Shown: positions 8,126 through 17,092, counted from the first letter of the stretch. The stretch: 38,870 nt of DNA from Crocosphaera sp. (GCF_030064895.1 NZ_JASJEB010000090.1:1-38870); one strand, 5' to 3'. Made by a program: numbers and translations. Notes: generated from the sequence alone by a model not told the origin.

Positions 8126-8665
8126 AATACAAACGTTCACTAACGAACCATAATATATAGTCCGAGAAGTAGTTAACTATTACAACAGCGATCGCCTCAT
8201 AAAAACCCTCGATGCTCAAGTTTGAATGCCAATGTATACAACAAGTTGACTATCAAGTAATACAAAAGTTCACCAACGAACCATGAAATACATTCCCAGA
8301 AGTAGTTAACTCTTACAGTAGCGATCACCTGATCAAAACCCTAGCACTATAGTTTAAACCCGAATATTTATCACAGGTTAACTTGCGACTCTTACCAAGT
8401 AATACAAACATTCACCAACGAACCATGAAATACATTCCCAGAAGTAGTTAACTCTTACAGTAGCGATCGCCTGATCAAAACCCTAGTGCTATAGTTTGAA
8501 TGCCAATGTATACAACAAGTTGACTATCAAGTAATACAAATATTCACCAACGAACCATGAAATACATTCCCAGAAGTAGTTAACTGTTACATTAGCGATC
8601 GCCTGATCAAAACCTGAGCATCTATAGTTTGAACCTCAATCTATGTAACAGGTTATAAAAGGTTA
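8126..8665. repeat. Array of four about 130-140-bp direct repeats carrying HIP1 octamers
   Basis: The unit starts recur at about 8126, 8259, 8401 and 8533. Each unit has a conserved core (AATACAAA...TTCACCAACGAACCATGAAATACATTCCCAGAAGTAGTTAACT...GCGATCGCCTGATCAAAACC) of about 90 bp, followed by a variable linker. Copies 1 and 3 share one linker (GAATGCCAATGTATACAAC...), copy 2 has another, and copy 4 has a third that reappears in a partial fifth copy at 9842. Three of the four units contain a perfect HIP1 GCGATCGC, and copy 2 has GCGATCAC. No open frame of coding quality spans the array. This is the main content of the gap 8120-8743. Confidence 0.85.
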
Positions 8666-8743
8666 TATTTAGTCACTAATAAAAATGATCCATAATGAGA
8701 TGAAAATCTTAAATGTATATTGGTGGTATGCACAAATAAAACC

Positions 8744-9730
8744 CTATGATTGGGATTTGACAAATAATAATTTTAAAATCAAGATTGAAGAAACTACTCC
8801 AAAAATAAAACTACCATTCTTGTGGTTTAACAAAATTAACACAAACTCTGGTGTTATAGAATTTGGTGATAATTCAGATATCTTGTTTTTAAAGTCTTGA
8901 TCAGTTACGATACCTTTTGTCTTAATAAGACCCTCTATTTCCGATTTAGTAGGTATTGTTGCCTCAATAGACACATCTACAGAAAAATGTACCACACAGA
9001 TTAACAAGAACACCAATACCACGAACATTATAAGATTCCCTATAATTTTAGAGTTATAAATATTAATAAATTCATATTTTACCTGTGATGCTACTATAAT
9101 AAAGCCCAGTATAATACCAATTATTATAAATAAGTAATTTATAGATTTTGGTGTATATTTTTGTTTGTATTCGTTTATTGCTTTTTCTATCTTTTGTTCA
9201 CTTATCTTATTATCAGTTTTAATCTCACTGTCTATTTTTTCATCATCTTTAGGTTGTTGAGGTATTGGTATATCTGTTGAGGTTGGGTTTAACTCAATAA
9301 ATCGTTGATTATTTTTGCTATCACTTAAATTACCAGCAATCCATCCTGTGAATTCTTCTTTTGGACAATTAGATAAAGATGTTTGATTATCCTGTGGATT
9401 TACTGTTATTTCATACCAAATTTCTCCGTTAATAAGTTCTACAGCATCATCTTCATTAGTTGTAAATTGTGTCCCTTTTCCAATTGCACAGCTTTTATTA
9501 TTTTCTCCTTTTACTCTATCTGCTAAGGTATATTTCCCATCTATTATAGAAGGAATATCTGTTCTTACTCGTACCCCATTCTGATTTATAACGACTCCTT
9601 GAACTGTTTGGTTAGTACCTGATTGAGCAGTGCTTTGAGAATGTAATTGAGTAATAACAAAAAAAGATACAAAAATAATAAATAATATAGAGATTATTTT
9701 TTTCAACAAAAACTTGGGAGTTTTAAACAT
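8744..9730 (-). CDS. Membrane protein with SH3-like extracytoplasmic domain, unknown function
   Basis: A 328-residue protein that I cannot assign to a named family. Residues about 8-32 are a signal anchor or signal peptide. Residues 40-150 (GVVINQNGVRVRTDIPS...GEIWYEITV...FTGWIAGNLSD) read like a bacterial SH3 domain: an RVR-type start, an IWYEI strand and a GWI strand. A polar linker (155-195) and then three hydrophobic segments follow (about 199-219, 228-250 and 305-325). The likely layout is an extracytoplasmic SH3b domain on a multi-pass anchor. Base composition is more AT-rich than the neighbours. The gene lies between repeat copies 4 and 5 of the 8126 array, which suggests acquisition by insertion. 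Confidence 0.65.
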   Translation of the reverse strand: MFKTPKFLLKKIISILFIIFVSFFVITQLHSQSTAQSGTNQTVQGVVINQNGVRVRTDIPSIIDGKYTLADRVKGENNKSCAIGKGTQFTTNEDDAVELINGEIWYEITVNPQDNQTSLSNCPKEEFTGWIAGNLSDSKNNQRFIELNPTSTDIPIPQQPKDDEKIDSEIKTDNKISEQKIEKAINEYKQKYTPKSINYLFIIIGIILGFIIVASQVKYEFINIYNSKIIGNLIMFVVLVFLLICVVHFSVDVSIEATIPTKSEIEGLIKTKGIVTDQDFKNKISELSPNSITPEFVLILLNHKNGSFIFGVVSSILILKLLFVKSQS

Positions 9731-9841
9731 TTGACAATACCAATTATTTATTAAAACTAAATAATTTTATTATTTGCTCATATTATACACTACACAACTT
9801 AAAGTAATTATTTAATCAAATCTTAATCTTATGTAATTCCC

Positions 9842-9919
9842 TACATTGCGATCGCCTGATCAAAACCCTAGTGCTATAGTTTAAATCCAAATCTATGTAA
9901 CAGGTAATAACAGGTTACA
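9842..9919. repeat. Partial fifth copy of the 8126 repeat, upstream of chlD
   Basis: About 78 bp (ACATTGCGATCGCCTGATCAAAACCC... through CTATGTAACAGGTAATAACAGG) match the second half of repeat copy 4 at about 8592-8665. The copy lacks the first half of the unit. It lies in the chlD leader and with copy 4 forms a direct repeat around the 8744-9730 gene. Confidence 0.8.
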
Positions 9920-10020
9920 TAAAATCAGGAAGCGGTTGAATGTTATTAAACCCATACGGTGGTATATTTACGGTCAGGGTTCATGATACATTGGCATTAA
10001 TGGTTCAAAATATTCTCGAA

Positions 10021-12039
10021 ATGCCTACTCTTACTGCAACCCCCTTAAACTTTCCCTTAACTGCCGTTGTTGGCCAAGAAGCCATCAAACTCGCCTTATT
10101 ATTAGCAGCAGTAGACCCAGGTTTAGGAGGTGTGGTCATTGCAGGGAGACGAGGAACAGCAAAATCAGTGCTTGCTAGGGGAATACACGCGCTTTTGCCT
10201 CCTATTGAAAGAATAGAAGATAATCCCTTTAACTGCGATCGCAACAAACCCAGTGAATGGGACGACAACACCCAAGAAGAATATTTAAACAAACGCCCCG
10301 AAGACATCACCACAGAAATAGTACCGGCACCCTTTATCCAAGTTCCTATCGGTGTTACAGAAGATAGATTATTAGGGTCGGTAGATGTAGAAGAGTCCGT
10401 TAAACAAGGAGAAGCTATCTTTCAACCTGGTTTGTTGGCACAAGCAAATAGAGGAGTGTTATACGTAGATGAAATAAACCTTTTAGACGATCAAATATCC
10501 AACCAACTCTTAAGCGTATTAACCGACGGTAGAAACCAAATAGAAAGAGAAGGGATAAGCTTTCAACATCCCTGTAAACCTATTCTAATCTCCACTTATA
10601 ATCCCGAAGAAGGACCATTAAGACGGCATTTATTAGACCGAATTGCGATCGCCCTTTCAGCAGACGGAGTATTAGCCCTAGATCAACGGGTACAAGCCGT
10701 TAACCAAGCTTTAGACTATGCTAACTCCCCCCAAAGCTTTCTTGCTCAATATAACGACGAAATAGACGACATTAAAACACAAATTATTTTAGCCAGAGAA
10801 TGGTTAAAAGAAGTTACCATAACTCCTGATCAGGTTCAATATTTAGTCGAAGAAGCCATCAGAGGGGGTGTAGAAGGGCATCGCGCCGAACTTTTTGCTG
10901 TTCGAGTCGCCAAAGCCTCAGCCGCCCTAGATGGACGAAATACTATCAATTCAGAGGATTTAAGAAGAGCAGTAGAACTGGTGATCGTTCCTCGTTCCAC
11001 CATGATGCAACCTCCTCCAGAAGATGCCCCTCAACCTCCTCCTCCTCCCCCACCACAGCAACCTCAAGATGAATCTAATCAAGATGAAGAGGAACAAGAA
11101 GAGGAAGAAGATAATAACGAAGAACCGGAACAAGAACCCCCAGGTATTCCCGAAGAGTTCGTTTTTGACATAGAAGGAGTCATATTAGACCCCAGTGTGC
11201 TGTATTTTGCACAGATGGCGCAAAATCAAGGTAAGTCAGGAAGTCGTAACTTAATCTTTTCCGACGATCGCGGACGCTACGTTAAACCCATGTTACCCAA
11301 AGGCAAAGTCAGACGTATTGCCGTGGATGCAACCTTACGGGCAGCAGCCCCCTATCAAAAATCTCGACGTTTAAAGCATCCTGGACGCAATGTTATCGTC
11401 GAACAGGGTGACATACGTTCTAAGCGTTTAGCACGGAAAGCAGGGGCTTTAATCGTGTTTGTAGTGGACGCTTCCGGGTCAATGGCCTTAAACCGGATGC
11501 AGTCTGCTAAAGGTGCAGTGATGCGTCTGTTGACAGAAGCTTACGAAAACAGGGACCAAGTAGCCTTAATACCCTTCAGAGGGGAACAAGCAGACGTATT
11601 GTTACCCCCCACCCGTTCCATTTCTTTAGCCCGTAAACGCCTGGAAACCTTGCCTTGTGGGGGCGGTTCACCTTTAGCACATGGGTTAACCCAAGCGGTT
11701 CATGTGGGGATGAATGCAAAGATGTCGGGGGATATTGGTCAAGTGGTGATAGTTGCTATTACCGATGGACGGGGTAATATTCCTTTAGCTAAGTCTTTAG
11801 GGGAACCCATACCGGAAGGAGAAAAGCCAGATATTAAACAAGAATTGTTAGATATTGCTGGAAAAATTCGGGCTTTAGGCATTAAATTATTGATGATAGA
11901 TACAGAGAAAAAATTTGTTTCAACAGGGTTTGGGAAGGAGATGGCACAAACCGCCGGAGGTACTTATTATCAGTTACCAAGAGCAACAGATCAGGCTATT
12001 GCACAGATGGCTAGAGGGGCGATCGCTGATTTAAAATAA
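10021..12039 (+). CDS. chlD: Magnesium chelatase subunit D
   Basis: A 672-residue ChlD from ATG 10021. With ChlI and ChlH it inserts Mg2+ into protoporphyrin IX, the first committed step of chlorophyll synthesis. The N-terminal AAA+ domain (about 10-320) has a GRRGTAKS P-loop (42-49) and a Walker B ([13 protein letters not shown]). A proline-rich then very acidic linker (about 330-375) follows. The C-terminal VWA/integrin-I domain has the MIDAS motif DASGS (D483) and a TDGRGN loop. ATG 10021 matches the expected short N-terminus ([21 protein letters not shown]). An in-frame ATG at 9940 with AGGAAG upstream would add 27 residues and cannot be excluded. A repeat copy lies in the leader, and a GUN4-like gene starts 120 bp downstream. 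Confidence 0.96.
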   Translation: MPTLTATPLNFPLTAVVGQEAIKLALLLAAVDPGLGGVVIAGRRGTAKSVLARGIHALLPPIERIEDNPFNCDRNKPSEWDDNTQEEYLNKRPEDITTEIVPAPFIQVPIGVTEDRLLGSVDVEESVKQGEAIFQPGLLAQANRGVLYVDEINLLDDQISNQLLSVLTDGRNQIEREGISFQHPCKPILISTYNPEEGPLRRHLLDRIAIALSADGVLALDQRVQAVNQALDYANSPQSFLAQYNDEIDDIKTQIILAREWLKEVTITPDQVQYLVEEAIRGGVEGHRAELFAVRVAKASAALDGRNTINSEDLRRAVELVIVPRSTMMQPPPEDAPQPPPPPPPQQPQDESNQDEEEQEEEEDNNEEPEQEPPGIPEEFVFDIEGVILDPSVLYFAQMAQNQGKSGSRNLIFSDDRGRYVKPMLPKGKVRRIAVDATLRAAAPYQKSRRLKHPGRNVIVEQGDIRSKRLARKAGALIVFVVDASGSMALNRMQSAKGAVMRLLTEAYENRDQVALIPFRGEQADVLLPPTRSISLARKRLETLPCGGGSPLAHGLTQAVHVGMNAKMSGDIGQVVIVAITDGRGNIPLAKSLGEPIPEGEKPDIKQELLDIAGKIRALGIKLLMIDTEKKFVSTGFGKEMAQTAGGTYYQLPRATDQAIAQMARGAIADLK

Positions 12040-12159
12040 TTATTCTCAGATGGGGAAACATTAATGATTTTCCTAAAGGAGACAAATCATAAACTAGGAA
12101 GAGATAGATTAGGTTAGACTAGTTTCATCAGAAATTAAAATACTATTCATTTAAGAGTT

Positions 12160-12714
12160 ATGACTGCCAATAATTGGGACAAGACTGGTGTTATATTTGG
12201 TGGACTTAGTGTAGTAATCGCAATTTTCACATTTATAACCCCAGAAGTAAGATGTAGCTTTGGACTTAAGTCTGAATCTTGTTTACCTCAAGACGACAAT
12301 TCTCCAACAAAAGTTATTCCTACACCAACGATACAAGATTCACAACCCCTATATCCAAGTCCATCACAATCTCGACCTTCTCGGCCTTCTCGGCCTTCTT
12401 CAAAATTACTCCCTACTATAACTTATGACAATTTAGTAAATTTAATAGCCGAAGGAAAATTAGATGATGCTGATAGAGTAACGACTCAGCTTGTAGCAAG
12501 AATCGTTACTATAGGAGGGAATGATACTTGTCAACGTCTTCAAGCTATAGACCAAGCATGGACTATCCATTCTAATAATAAATTTGGATTTAGTAAAAAT
12601 GAAAAGCTACCTAATCGAGTAATGATTAAAAGACTATTAAATCTTCAATCAAGTGTTCAAGGAATTCAATTTGATGATTTAGACACACTGTTGCAAAACT
12701 GCGGGATCTATTAG
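12160..12714 (+). CDS. Membrane-anchored protein with divergent GUN4-like domain
   Basis: A 184-residue protein. Residues about 11-28 form one membrane segment. A low-complexity Pro/Ser/Arg linker (about 50-83) follows, built partly from three 9-bp DNA repeats (SRPSRPSRPSS). Residues 89-145 match the GUN4 pattern: YDNLVNLIAEGKLDDADRVT is the helical 'L..L...GKW.eAD..T' element, and LQAIDQAWTIHSNNKFGFS corresponds to the hallmark 'LrtIDqLWvkyS.GrFGFS'. GUN4 proteins bind protoporphyrin and Mg-protoporphyrin and stimulate Mg chelatase. This one lacks the usual Trp-containing segment before the hallmark, so porphyrin binding is uncertain. Its place directly downstream of chlD, same strand, makes a role with the chelatase plausible, though GUN4 domains also occur in unrelated signalling proteins. 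Confidence 0.7.
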   Translation: MTANNWDKTGVIFGGLSVVIAIFTFITPEVRCSFGLKSESCLPQDDNSPTKVIPTPTIQDSQPLYPSPSQSRPSRPSRPSSKLLPTITYDNLVNLIAEGKLDDADRVTTQLVARIVTIGGNDTCQRLQAIDQAWTIHSNNKFGFSKNEKLPNRVMIKRLLNLQSSVQGIQFDDLDTLLQNCGIY

Positions 12715-12871
12715 TGCGATCACCGATCAAAATGAAACCTAACCATCATAAATTTGTGTTTAATTATATTAGTGGCAATAGAATGTTAGAGAAAAACTAA
12801 CCGAGCGTTATAATGGACTTAACAAGCTATTATTAAGGATTTTAGAAATTCAGCCATGGCCTCCATAAGAT

Positions 12872-13035
12872 ATGGTAAATTTGCTAGTAAAGACTATTGA
12901 AAGAGGACAAGCAACTATCGATTCTGCTGAAGCTAGTATTCAAGAAGTCAAAAAAAATTGGAGTTTATGATGGATGAATCTTTTTCTGTCCCTGATGAAA
13001 ACTTAAGACAAGAAAGTGTCAAAAACTTACAATAA
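12872..13035 (+). pseudogene. Two overlapping micro-ORFs, probable gene remnant
   Basis: ATG 12872 to TGA 12970 encodes 32 residues (MVNLLVKTIERGQATIDSAE...). ATG 12967 overlaps that stop in an ATGA arrangement and encodes 22 residues ending at TAA 13035. The peptides look like decayed fragments (EASIQEVKKNWS then ESFSVPDENLRQESVKNLQ) rather than complete proteins, and neither is recognised. The stretch 12715-13249 otherwise holds stops in all frames and scattered coding-like pieces (for example TFGLEIEEVLGIANIELLRQ near 13055). Confidence 0.4.
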
Positions 13036-13249
13036 GTACAAATAAACTAAGACTTTTGGCTTAGAAATTGAAGAAGTTTTAGGAATAGCAAATATCGAAC
13101 TTTTGCGCCAACCTAGAAAACGTCTAGAAAACTCGGTTAACAATTCAATTACATGATGTAAATTACTTAATATTGTTGGTTAAGTTAAGGATAGATAAGC
13201 ATAAAAAATTATGACAATCACTCCAAAATCAGAGTAAAAAAGAAAAACA

Positions 13250-13528
13250 GTGAAAACTGCTACACAAGATAGTAAAACTCTCTTTTTACAACAAGCAAGT
13301 ACATTTAGTTATGATACTTGTATCTCTGAATTAAGAAACAATATTTATCAAGCAAGAGGACGTTCTGAAACCGACGAAGATGTATTTTCTTGACAGGGAT
13401 ACCTTAACCCATCTTCATGCAGGTAATACTAATTTTATTAATCGATTATAAAGCTTAAAATATGAAAAAATCGCTGATTTATATGATAAAATCTTGAGAG
13501 AACAGATAGAACATAAAAATAAAAAATA
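13250..13528 (+). pseudogene. Decayed toxin-antitoxin fragments including a VapC N-terminus
   Basis: GTG 13250 to TGA 13393 encodes 47 residues (SYDTCISELRNNIYQARGR...). Overlapping its end, ATG 13380 to TAA 13451 encodes a 23-residue peptide, MYFLDRDTLTHLHAGNTNFI, which is very like the first strand and helix of VapC/PIN toxins ('FLDTDTLTHLHAGN'). It then stops. A last fragment, KYEKIADLYDKILREQIEHK, runs to TAA 13527-13529, which overlaps the ATG of the next gene as TAATG. The order suggests remains of one or more antitoxin and toxin genes once translationally coupled to the genes at 13529-14307. Confidence 0.5.
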
Positions 13529-13813
13529 ATGACAATAGACGTTAGACAAGCGGTTAGTCAAGCCAAAAATCATGTGAATCAAATTATCGATCTTTTTGGC
13601 AAAGTAAATGATATCAGATTAGAAGAAATAGAACTATCATCAGACAAAAAATCCTGGTTTATAACCTTGGGTTTTTTATTTGATTCACCAATTAATCAAC
13701 AGAAAACTATTCCTGATATATTAAAGACGACAATGAAAATAAGAGAATATAAAGTTGTTGAAATAGATGCAGAGACAGGAGAACTTAAATCGATTAAAAT
13801 CAGAGAATTATAA
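13529..13813 (+). CDS. Small protein paired with PIN nuclease (PepSY-like, possible antitoxin)
   Basis: A 94-residue soluble protein. It opens with a helix (DVRQAVSQAKNHVNQIIDLF), then LEEIELSSDKKSWFITLGF and a final REYKVVEIDAETGELKSIKIREL. The 'YKVVEIDAETGE' ending resembles PepSY-type beta strands. Its stop codon overlaps the ATG of the following PIN-domain gene by one base (ATAATGG). The one-base overlap, the small size and the nuclease partner fit a toxin-antitoxin style module, but there is no DNA-binding motif and I do not recognise it as a known antitoxin. Confidence 0.7.
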   Translation: MTIDVRQAVSQAKNHVNQIIDLFGKVNDIRLEEIELSSDKKSWFITLGFLFDSPINQQKTIPDILKTTMKIREYKVVEIDAETGELKSIKIREL

Positions 13814-14307
13814 TGGATTATATTGAGAAACTTTTAAATAGATATCGAAATAAAGGAATTTTAATTGATACTAATATTTTGTTACTTTTAATTGTAGGAT
13901 CTTCTAACCGTAAGCGAATTTCTCAATTTAAACGAACTGAACAGTTCATCCCTGAAGACTATGATTTATTAATCAAACTTATTGATCTATTTCCTAAAAT
14001 AATCACAACTCCGAATATTTTAACTGAAGTTAATAGTTTAACCAATCAAATAGGTGAACCAGAAAGATCTAAATGCTTTGCTATATTTGCTCAATTGATT
14101 TCTGAAATAGAGGAATTTACTTTATCTAGTCAAGATATTGTTAAAAATAATGGATTTATCAAATTTGGGTTGACTGACTGTGGAATTGTAGAAGTATCTA
14201 AGAATCAATATTTAGTTTTAACTGATGATTTTAAATTGTTTAATTATCTACAAAAATTAGGAATTGATTCGATTAATTTTAATCATCTTCGAGTTTACTT
14301 ATGGTAA
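13813..14307 (+). CDS. PIN-domain nuclease-like protein
   Basis: A 164-residue protein with the acidic residues of a PIN nuclease in order: D19 in ILIDTNILLLL, E72 in TTPNILTEVNSL, D122 in GLTDCGI, and D138/D139 in VLTDDFKLFNYL. It ends INFNHLRVYLW. It is longer than typical VapC (about 130 residues), and the segment 'FKRTEQFIPEDYDLLIKLIDLFPKIITTPNILTE' gives it a distinct, recognisable subfamily look. PIN proteins are Mg2+-dependent RNases. The gene is translationally coupled to the upstream 94-residue protein. The active site is complete and the frame is intact, so it is probably functional. Whether it is a toxin or has another RNA-processing role cannot be told from sequence. Confidence 0.82.
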   Translation: MDYIEKLLNRYRNKGILIDTNILLLLIVGSSNRKRISQFKRTEQFIPEDYDLLIKLIDLFPKIITTPNILTEVNSLTNQIGEPERSKCFAIFAQLISEIEEFTLSSQDIVKNNGFIKFGLTDCGIVEVSKNQYLVLTDDFKLFNYLQKLGIDSINFNHLRVYLW

Positions 14308-14546
14308 TAGTGCGCACCGCGAAGCGGATCTCTTCGAGATCGCTGATTTAACATAGAGATGATTCTTTTAGGGTTGAAATATTGGACAGCGATCGCCTTC
14401 AATTAAGATATAATATTCAAAGACCATTAAAAAAAGGATAATTAATAATTGCTTCTGTTGACAATACTAATTTTGTCAAATAAATTAAATATTTTGGCTG
14501 ATTATTGTTAGAATAAACACTAAATAAAAATCTCAACTAATTATTT

Positions 14547-15746
14547 ATGTCTAAATCAAACAAATTCAAACAACTCAGTGGTAATCTTTTATTAGGACTA
14601 GGAGGAGCAATTTTTGCTTTAATAGTTGGAGAAATTGCCCTTAGAATTATGGGTATTGCTTACCCTAGTTTTTATCAAGCTGATCCCCATCGAGGCCATG
14701 CTTTAATCCCAGGAATATCGGGGTGGTGGAAACACGAAGGAAAGGGTTGGATATCTGTTAATAAAGATGGATTGAGAGATAAAGCATATAGTAAACAAAA
14801 GCCTGAAAATACTTTAAGAATTGCTGTTATTGGTGACTCATTTGCTGAAGCAATACAAGTCAATGCAGAGGATACTTTTTGGTCATTAATGGAAACTAAA
14901 TTACCCCAATGTCAACGATTTCAAAATAAAAATATTGAGGTGATTAATTTTGGTGTGGGTGACTATGGAACAGCACAAGAATATATGACTTTAAAACATC
15001 ATGCTAGTAAATATTCTCCTGATTTAGTTGTTTTAGCTGTTTTCACTGGTAACGATATTATTAATAACTCTAAAACCTTAAGTCCTGATGATAGATTTAG
15101 TCCTTTTTTAATCAAAAAAGAGGGAAAATATGTTATGGATTTATCTTTTAAGGAAACAGAAACCTATCAATGGCGTAATAGTTTCACCAGAAAAGCCATT
15201 TTTTCCACTATTAATAATTCTCGTATTTTACAATTACTCAATGAAACAAGAGTAGCGATAAAAAAACGCCGTCAATTATTAGGAACACAAACAGAAACCG
15301 AAAATAAAGATGTACTTCAATATCTAGATTTTAATCCAGAACTATATAAAAATAGTGATACCAACTGGCAAGAAGCATGGAATATTACGGAAGAATTAAT
15401 TAAACTAATTCAACAAGAAACCCAGTCTATTAACTCAGATTTATTAGTAGTAACATTAAGTAACCCTGCTCAAGTTTATCCTGATGCTGCTTATCGAGAA
15501 CAATATTTTAAGCAAGCAGAAGTAAAAGACCCTTTGTACCCCGAACAACGTATTACAAACTTAGGACAACAACAAGGGTTTAAAGTGCTAAATTTAGCCC
15601 CTTTATTTCAATCTCACGCTGACAAAAATCAAGTCTTTTTACACGGGTTTGATAACACGATCATGGGGAGTGGCCACTGGAATGAGTCCGGTCATCAACT
15701 AGCAGGAGAAATGATCAGCAAAAAAATTTGTACAAAACCAGACTAA
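14547..15746 (+). CDS. Membrane-anchored SGNH/GDSL-type hydrolase
   Basis: A 399-residue protein with one N-terminal membrane anchor (about 11-33) and an SGNH fold. Block I is VIGDSFAEA (nucleophile Ser), FGVGDYG follows, then VFTGNDI supplies the Asn block. The C-terminal GHWNESGHQLAGEMI carries the catalytic His pair region of block V. The domain should face the periplasm. Related proteins are acyl esterases or O-acetyltransferase partners acting on polysaccharides, and the substrate here is unknown. It is monocistronic, with long AT-rich flanks. Confidence 0.85.
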   Translation: MSKSNKFKQLSGNLLLGLGGAIFALIVGEIALRIMGIAYPSFYQADPHRGHALIPGISGWWKHEGKGWISVNKDGLRDKAYSKQKPENTLRIAVIGDSFAEAIQVNAEDTFWSLMETKLPQCQRFQNKNIEVINFGVGDYGTAQEYMTLKHHASKYSPDLVVLAVFTGNDIINNSKTLSPDDRFSPFLIKKEGKYVMDLSFKETETYQWRNSFTRKAIFSTINNSRILQLLNETRVAIKKRRQLLGTQTETENKDVLQYLDFNPELYKNSDTNWQEAWNITEELIKLIQQETQSINSDLLVVTLSNPAQVYPDAAYREQYFKQAEVKDPLYPEQRITNLGQQQGFKVLNLAPLFQSHADKNQVFLHGFDNTIMGSGHWNESGHQLAGEMISKKICTKPD

Positions 15747-15964
15747 AGATTTATGATGGAGTTAGTAACAGAACTTATTTATGTTGATAATTGGGAACAT
15801 AAGTAAATATTACTAACTGATACTTTGAAACCTAACCGATCCCCAATCAAGGGTAAAGTCGATTCCTGTGATCCCCATAGGGAAAATTCCATTGCCAGAA
15901 CAAGGCAAATGGATGTAGTATAGTTCACAGTGTTTAATAAAAAAAAATAAACGCAACTGAATCA

Positions 15965-16306
15965 ATGATGTTGTCTGTTAACAATCAAAATTTTTCCCAC
16001 GTTGTTCTTGAGTCCCCTAACCCTGTCCTCGTCAACTTTTGGGCCCCCTGGTGTGGCGTATGTCTGTTAATTAATCCCTTTCTCGATAAAATCCAAAAGG
16101 AATGGGACAACCCCCTAGAAGTGGTTAGTATTAATGCTGACAATAATTTTCAATTAGCTAATACTTATCGCTTAAAAAATTTGCCTACTTTAATCCTGTT
16201 TAATCAGGGAAAAATTATTCAGCGCATCGAACAAATAAAAGGAAGAGATGAACTTATACAACAGTTACATCGCGTTAGGATGAATACTTGGCCTCGATCA
16301 GCATAA
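15965..16306 (+). CDS. Thioredoxin-family protein
   Basis: A 113-residue single thioredoxin domain with active site WCGVC (C30 and C33) in the context FWAPWCGVCLLINPFLDKI, and the conserved cis-proline loop NLPTLILFNQG. The usual CGPC is CGVC here, which would shift the redox potential. The protein is cytosolic, with no signal peptide. Two adjacent ATGs (15965 and 15968) are both possible starts. It probably acts as a dithiol-disulfide oxidoreductase. A hairpin with a T-rich tail lies about 30 bp after the stop. Confidence 0.9.
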   Translation: MMLSVNNQNFSHVVLESPNPVLVNFWAPWCGVCLLINPFLDKIQKEWDNPLEVVSINADNNFQLANTYRLKNLPTLILFNQGKIIQRIEQIKGRDELIQQLHRVRMNTWPRSA

Positions 16307-16333
16307 TATTTGACCTAAAAATTTTCGTATTAA

Positions 16334-16359
16334 TGTCCCCACCATAAGTAAAGGGGACA
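16334..16359 (+). terminator. Probable terminator after the thioredoxin gene
   Basis: TGTCCCC (16334-16340) pairs with GGGGACA (16353-16359) across a 12-nt loop. The sequence then runs into ATTGTTATTTTT, giving a moderately T-rich tail. It lies between convergent genes, and the next gene ends at 16566 on the other strand. Confidence 0.5.
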
Positions 16360-16565
16360 CATTGTTATTTTTGGAAATACAATTAAAAAATAGTTGCAAT
16401 AGTTAGAAAATTATTTCAATAGTCTGACTCTTTTTGACAAAACTCAAGGTGAATCAGTTGAAATTTTAACTTCAACTTCTCTCAGTCTTAATATTACGTA
16501 TTATCTGTTATAAACCTTGTAGAAAATTTTTATAAAAAGTATCTAAACAATAGTATCATAATTAA

Positions 16566-16955
16566 CTATTTTTTGCTCCTTTTTAAAACAAATATTCCCA
16601 ATAAACCAAACATCCCTAGTCCCCAAAAATTAGATGATTCAGGAATCGAAATAGTATCAGTATTATCAACAGCAAGACCAAGATCACTCCCTGTTGGACT
16701 TAGATCAATTGTTTCTAAAAGAACTCCATCTACAACACTCGGAGAAATTGAGGTAATAAATGATTCACCTCCAGTATTAAGATTTAGCGTGCCATCACTA
16801 GCAAATCCTCCTATTATTTCATTACCTCCCAAAGCATTAACATCATTAGGAGAAGAGGTGGAACGAACATTGGGAATACTATCATCAAAACTACAAGAAA
16901 CAAGGGTTGTTGTCATAACAATAGTAGTTAGTTTAGATAGAAATTGATTCAACAT
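16566..16955 (-). CDS. PEP-CTERM-like sorted exported protein
   Basis: A 129-residue secreted protein. The N-terminus (about 1-22) is a signal peptide whose end, TTTLVSC, could also be a lipobox. The C-terminus (about 104-129) reads IPESSNFWGLGMFGLLGIF followed by KRSKK: a Pro-Glu motif, a membrane helix and a basic tail. This is the layout of PEP-CTERM proteins cleaved by exosortase. The middle is a short Ser/Thr/Gly/Asn-rich stretch, much shorter than most PEP-CTERM proteins, so the gene may be internally deleted. No exosortase gene is in the window. Confidence 0.65.
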   Translation of the reverse strand: MLNQFLSKLTTIVMTTTLVSCSFDDSIPNVRSTSSPNDVNALGGNEIIGGFASDGTLNLNTGGESFITSISPSVVDGVLLETIDLSPTGSDLGLAVDNTDTISIPESSNFWGLGMFGLLGIFVLKRSKK

Positions 16956-17066
16956 AGGAAAATTATTTGACGGGTGTTTACTGAATTATTGAGGCAACAA
17001 AGAACTTATACCAAATCCGCTTGCTATACCCCCTTTTAAATTGCATAGTTTACAACTTGAAAACCT

Positions 17067-17092
17067 TCCTGCCTCCTGCCCACTGCCTCTTC
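17067..17092. repeat. GGCAGRR-type heptamer repeat (minus orientation)
   Basis: On the minus strand this reads as short units of GGCAGNN (GGCAGTG, GGCAGGA, GGCAGG). The same heptamer family recurs after thrB, after the ABC exporter and near 38760. It is the only structured element I see in the gap 16956-17394. The remainder of that gap is AT-rich with no gene. Confidence 0.55.

Noticed and set aside
8126-8665. Possible CRISPR array
   Set aside because: The repeat unit is about 90 bp and degenerate, linkers recur rather than being unique, and there are no cas genes.
8685-8900. 71-codon open frame after the repeat array
   Set aside because: It overlaps the 3' end of the 328-residue membrane protein on the other strand and its residues match no family pattern.
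16573-16947. 124-codon open frame opposite the PEP-CTERM-like gene
   Set aside because: The minus strand shows a signal peptide and sorting signal; the plus-strand translation has neither motifs nor a ribosome-binding site.
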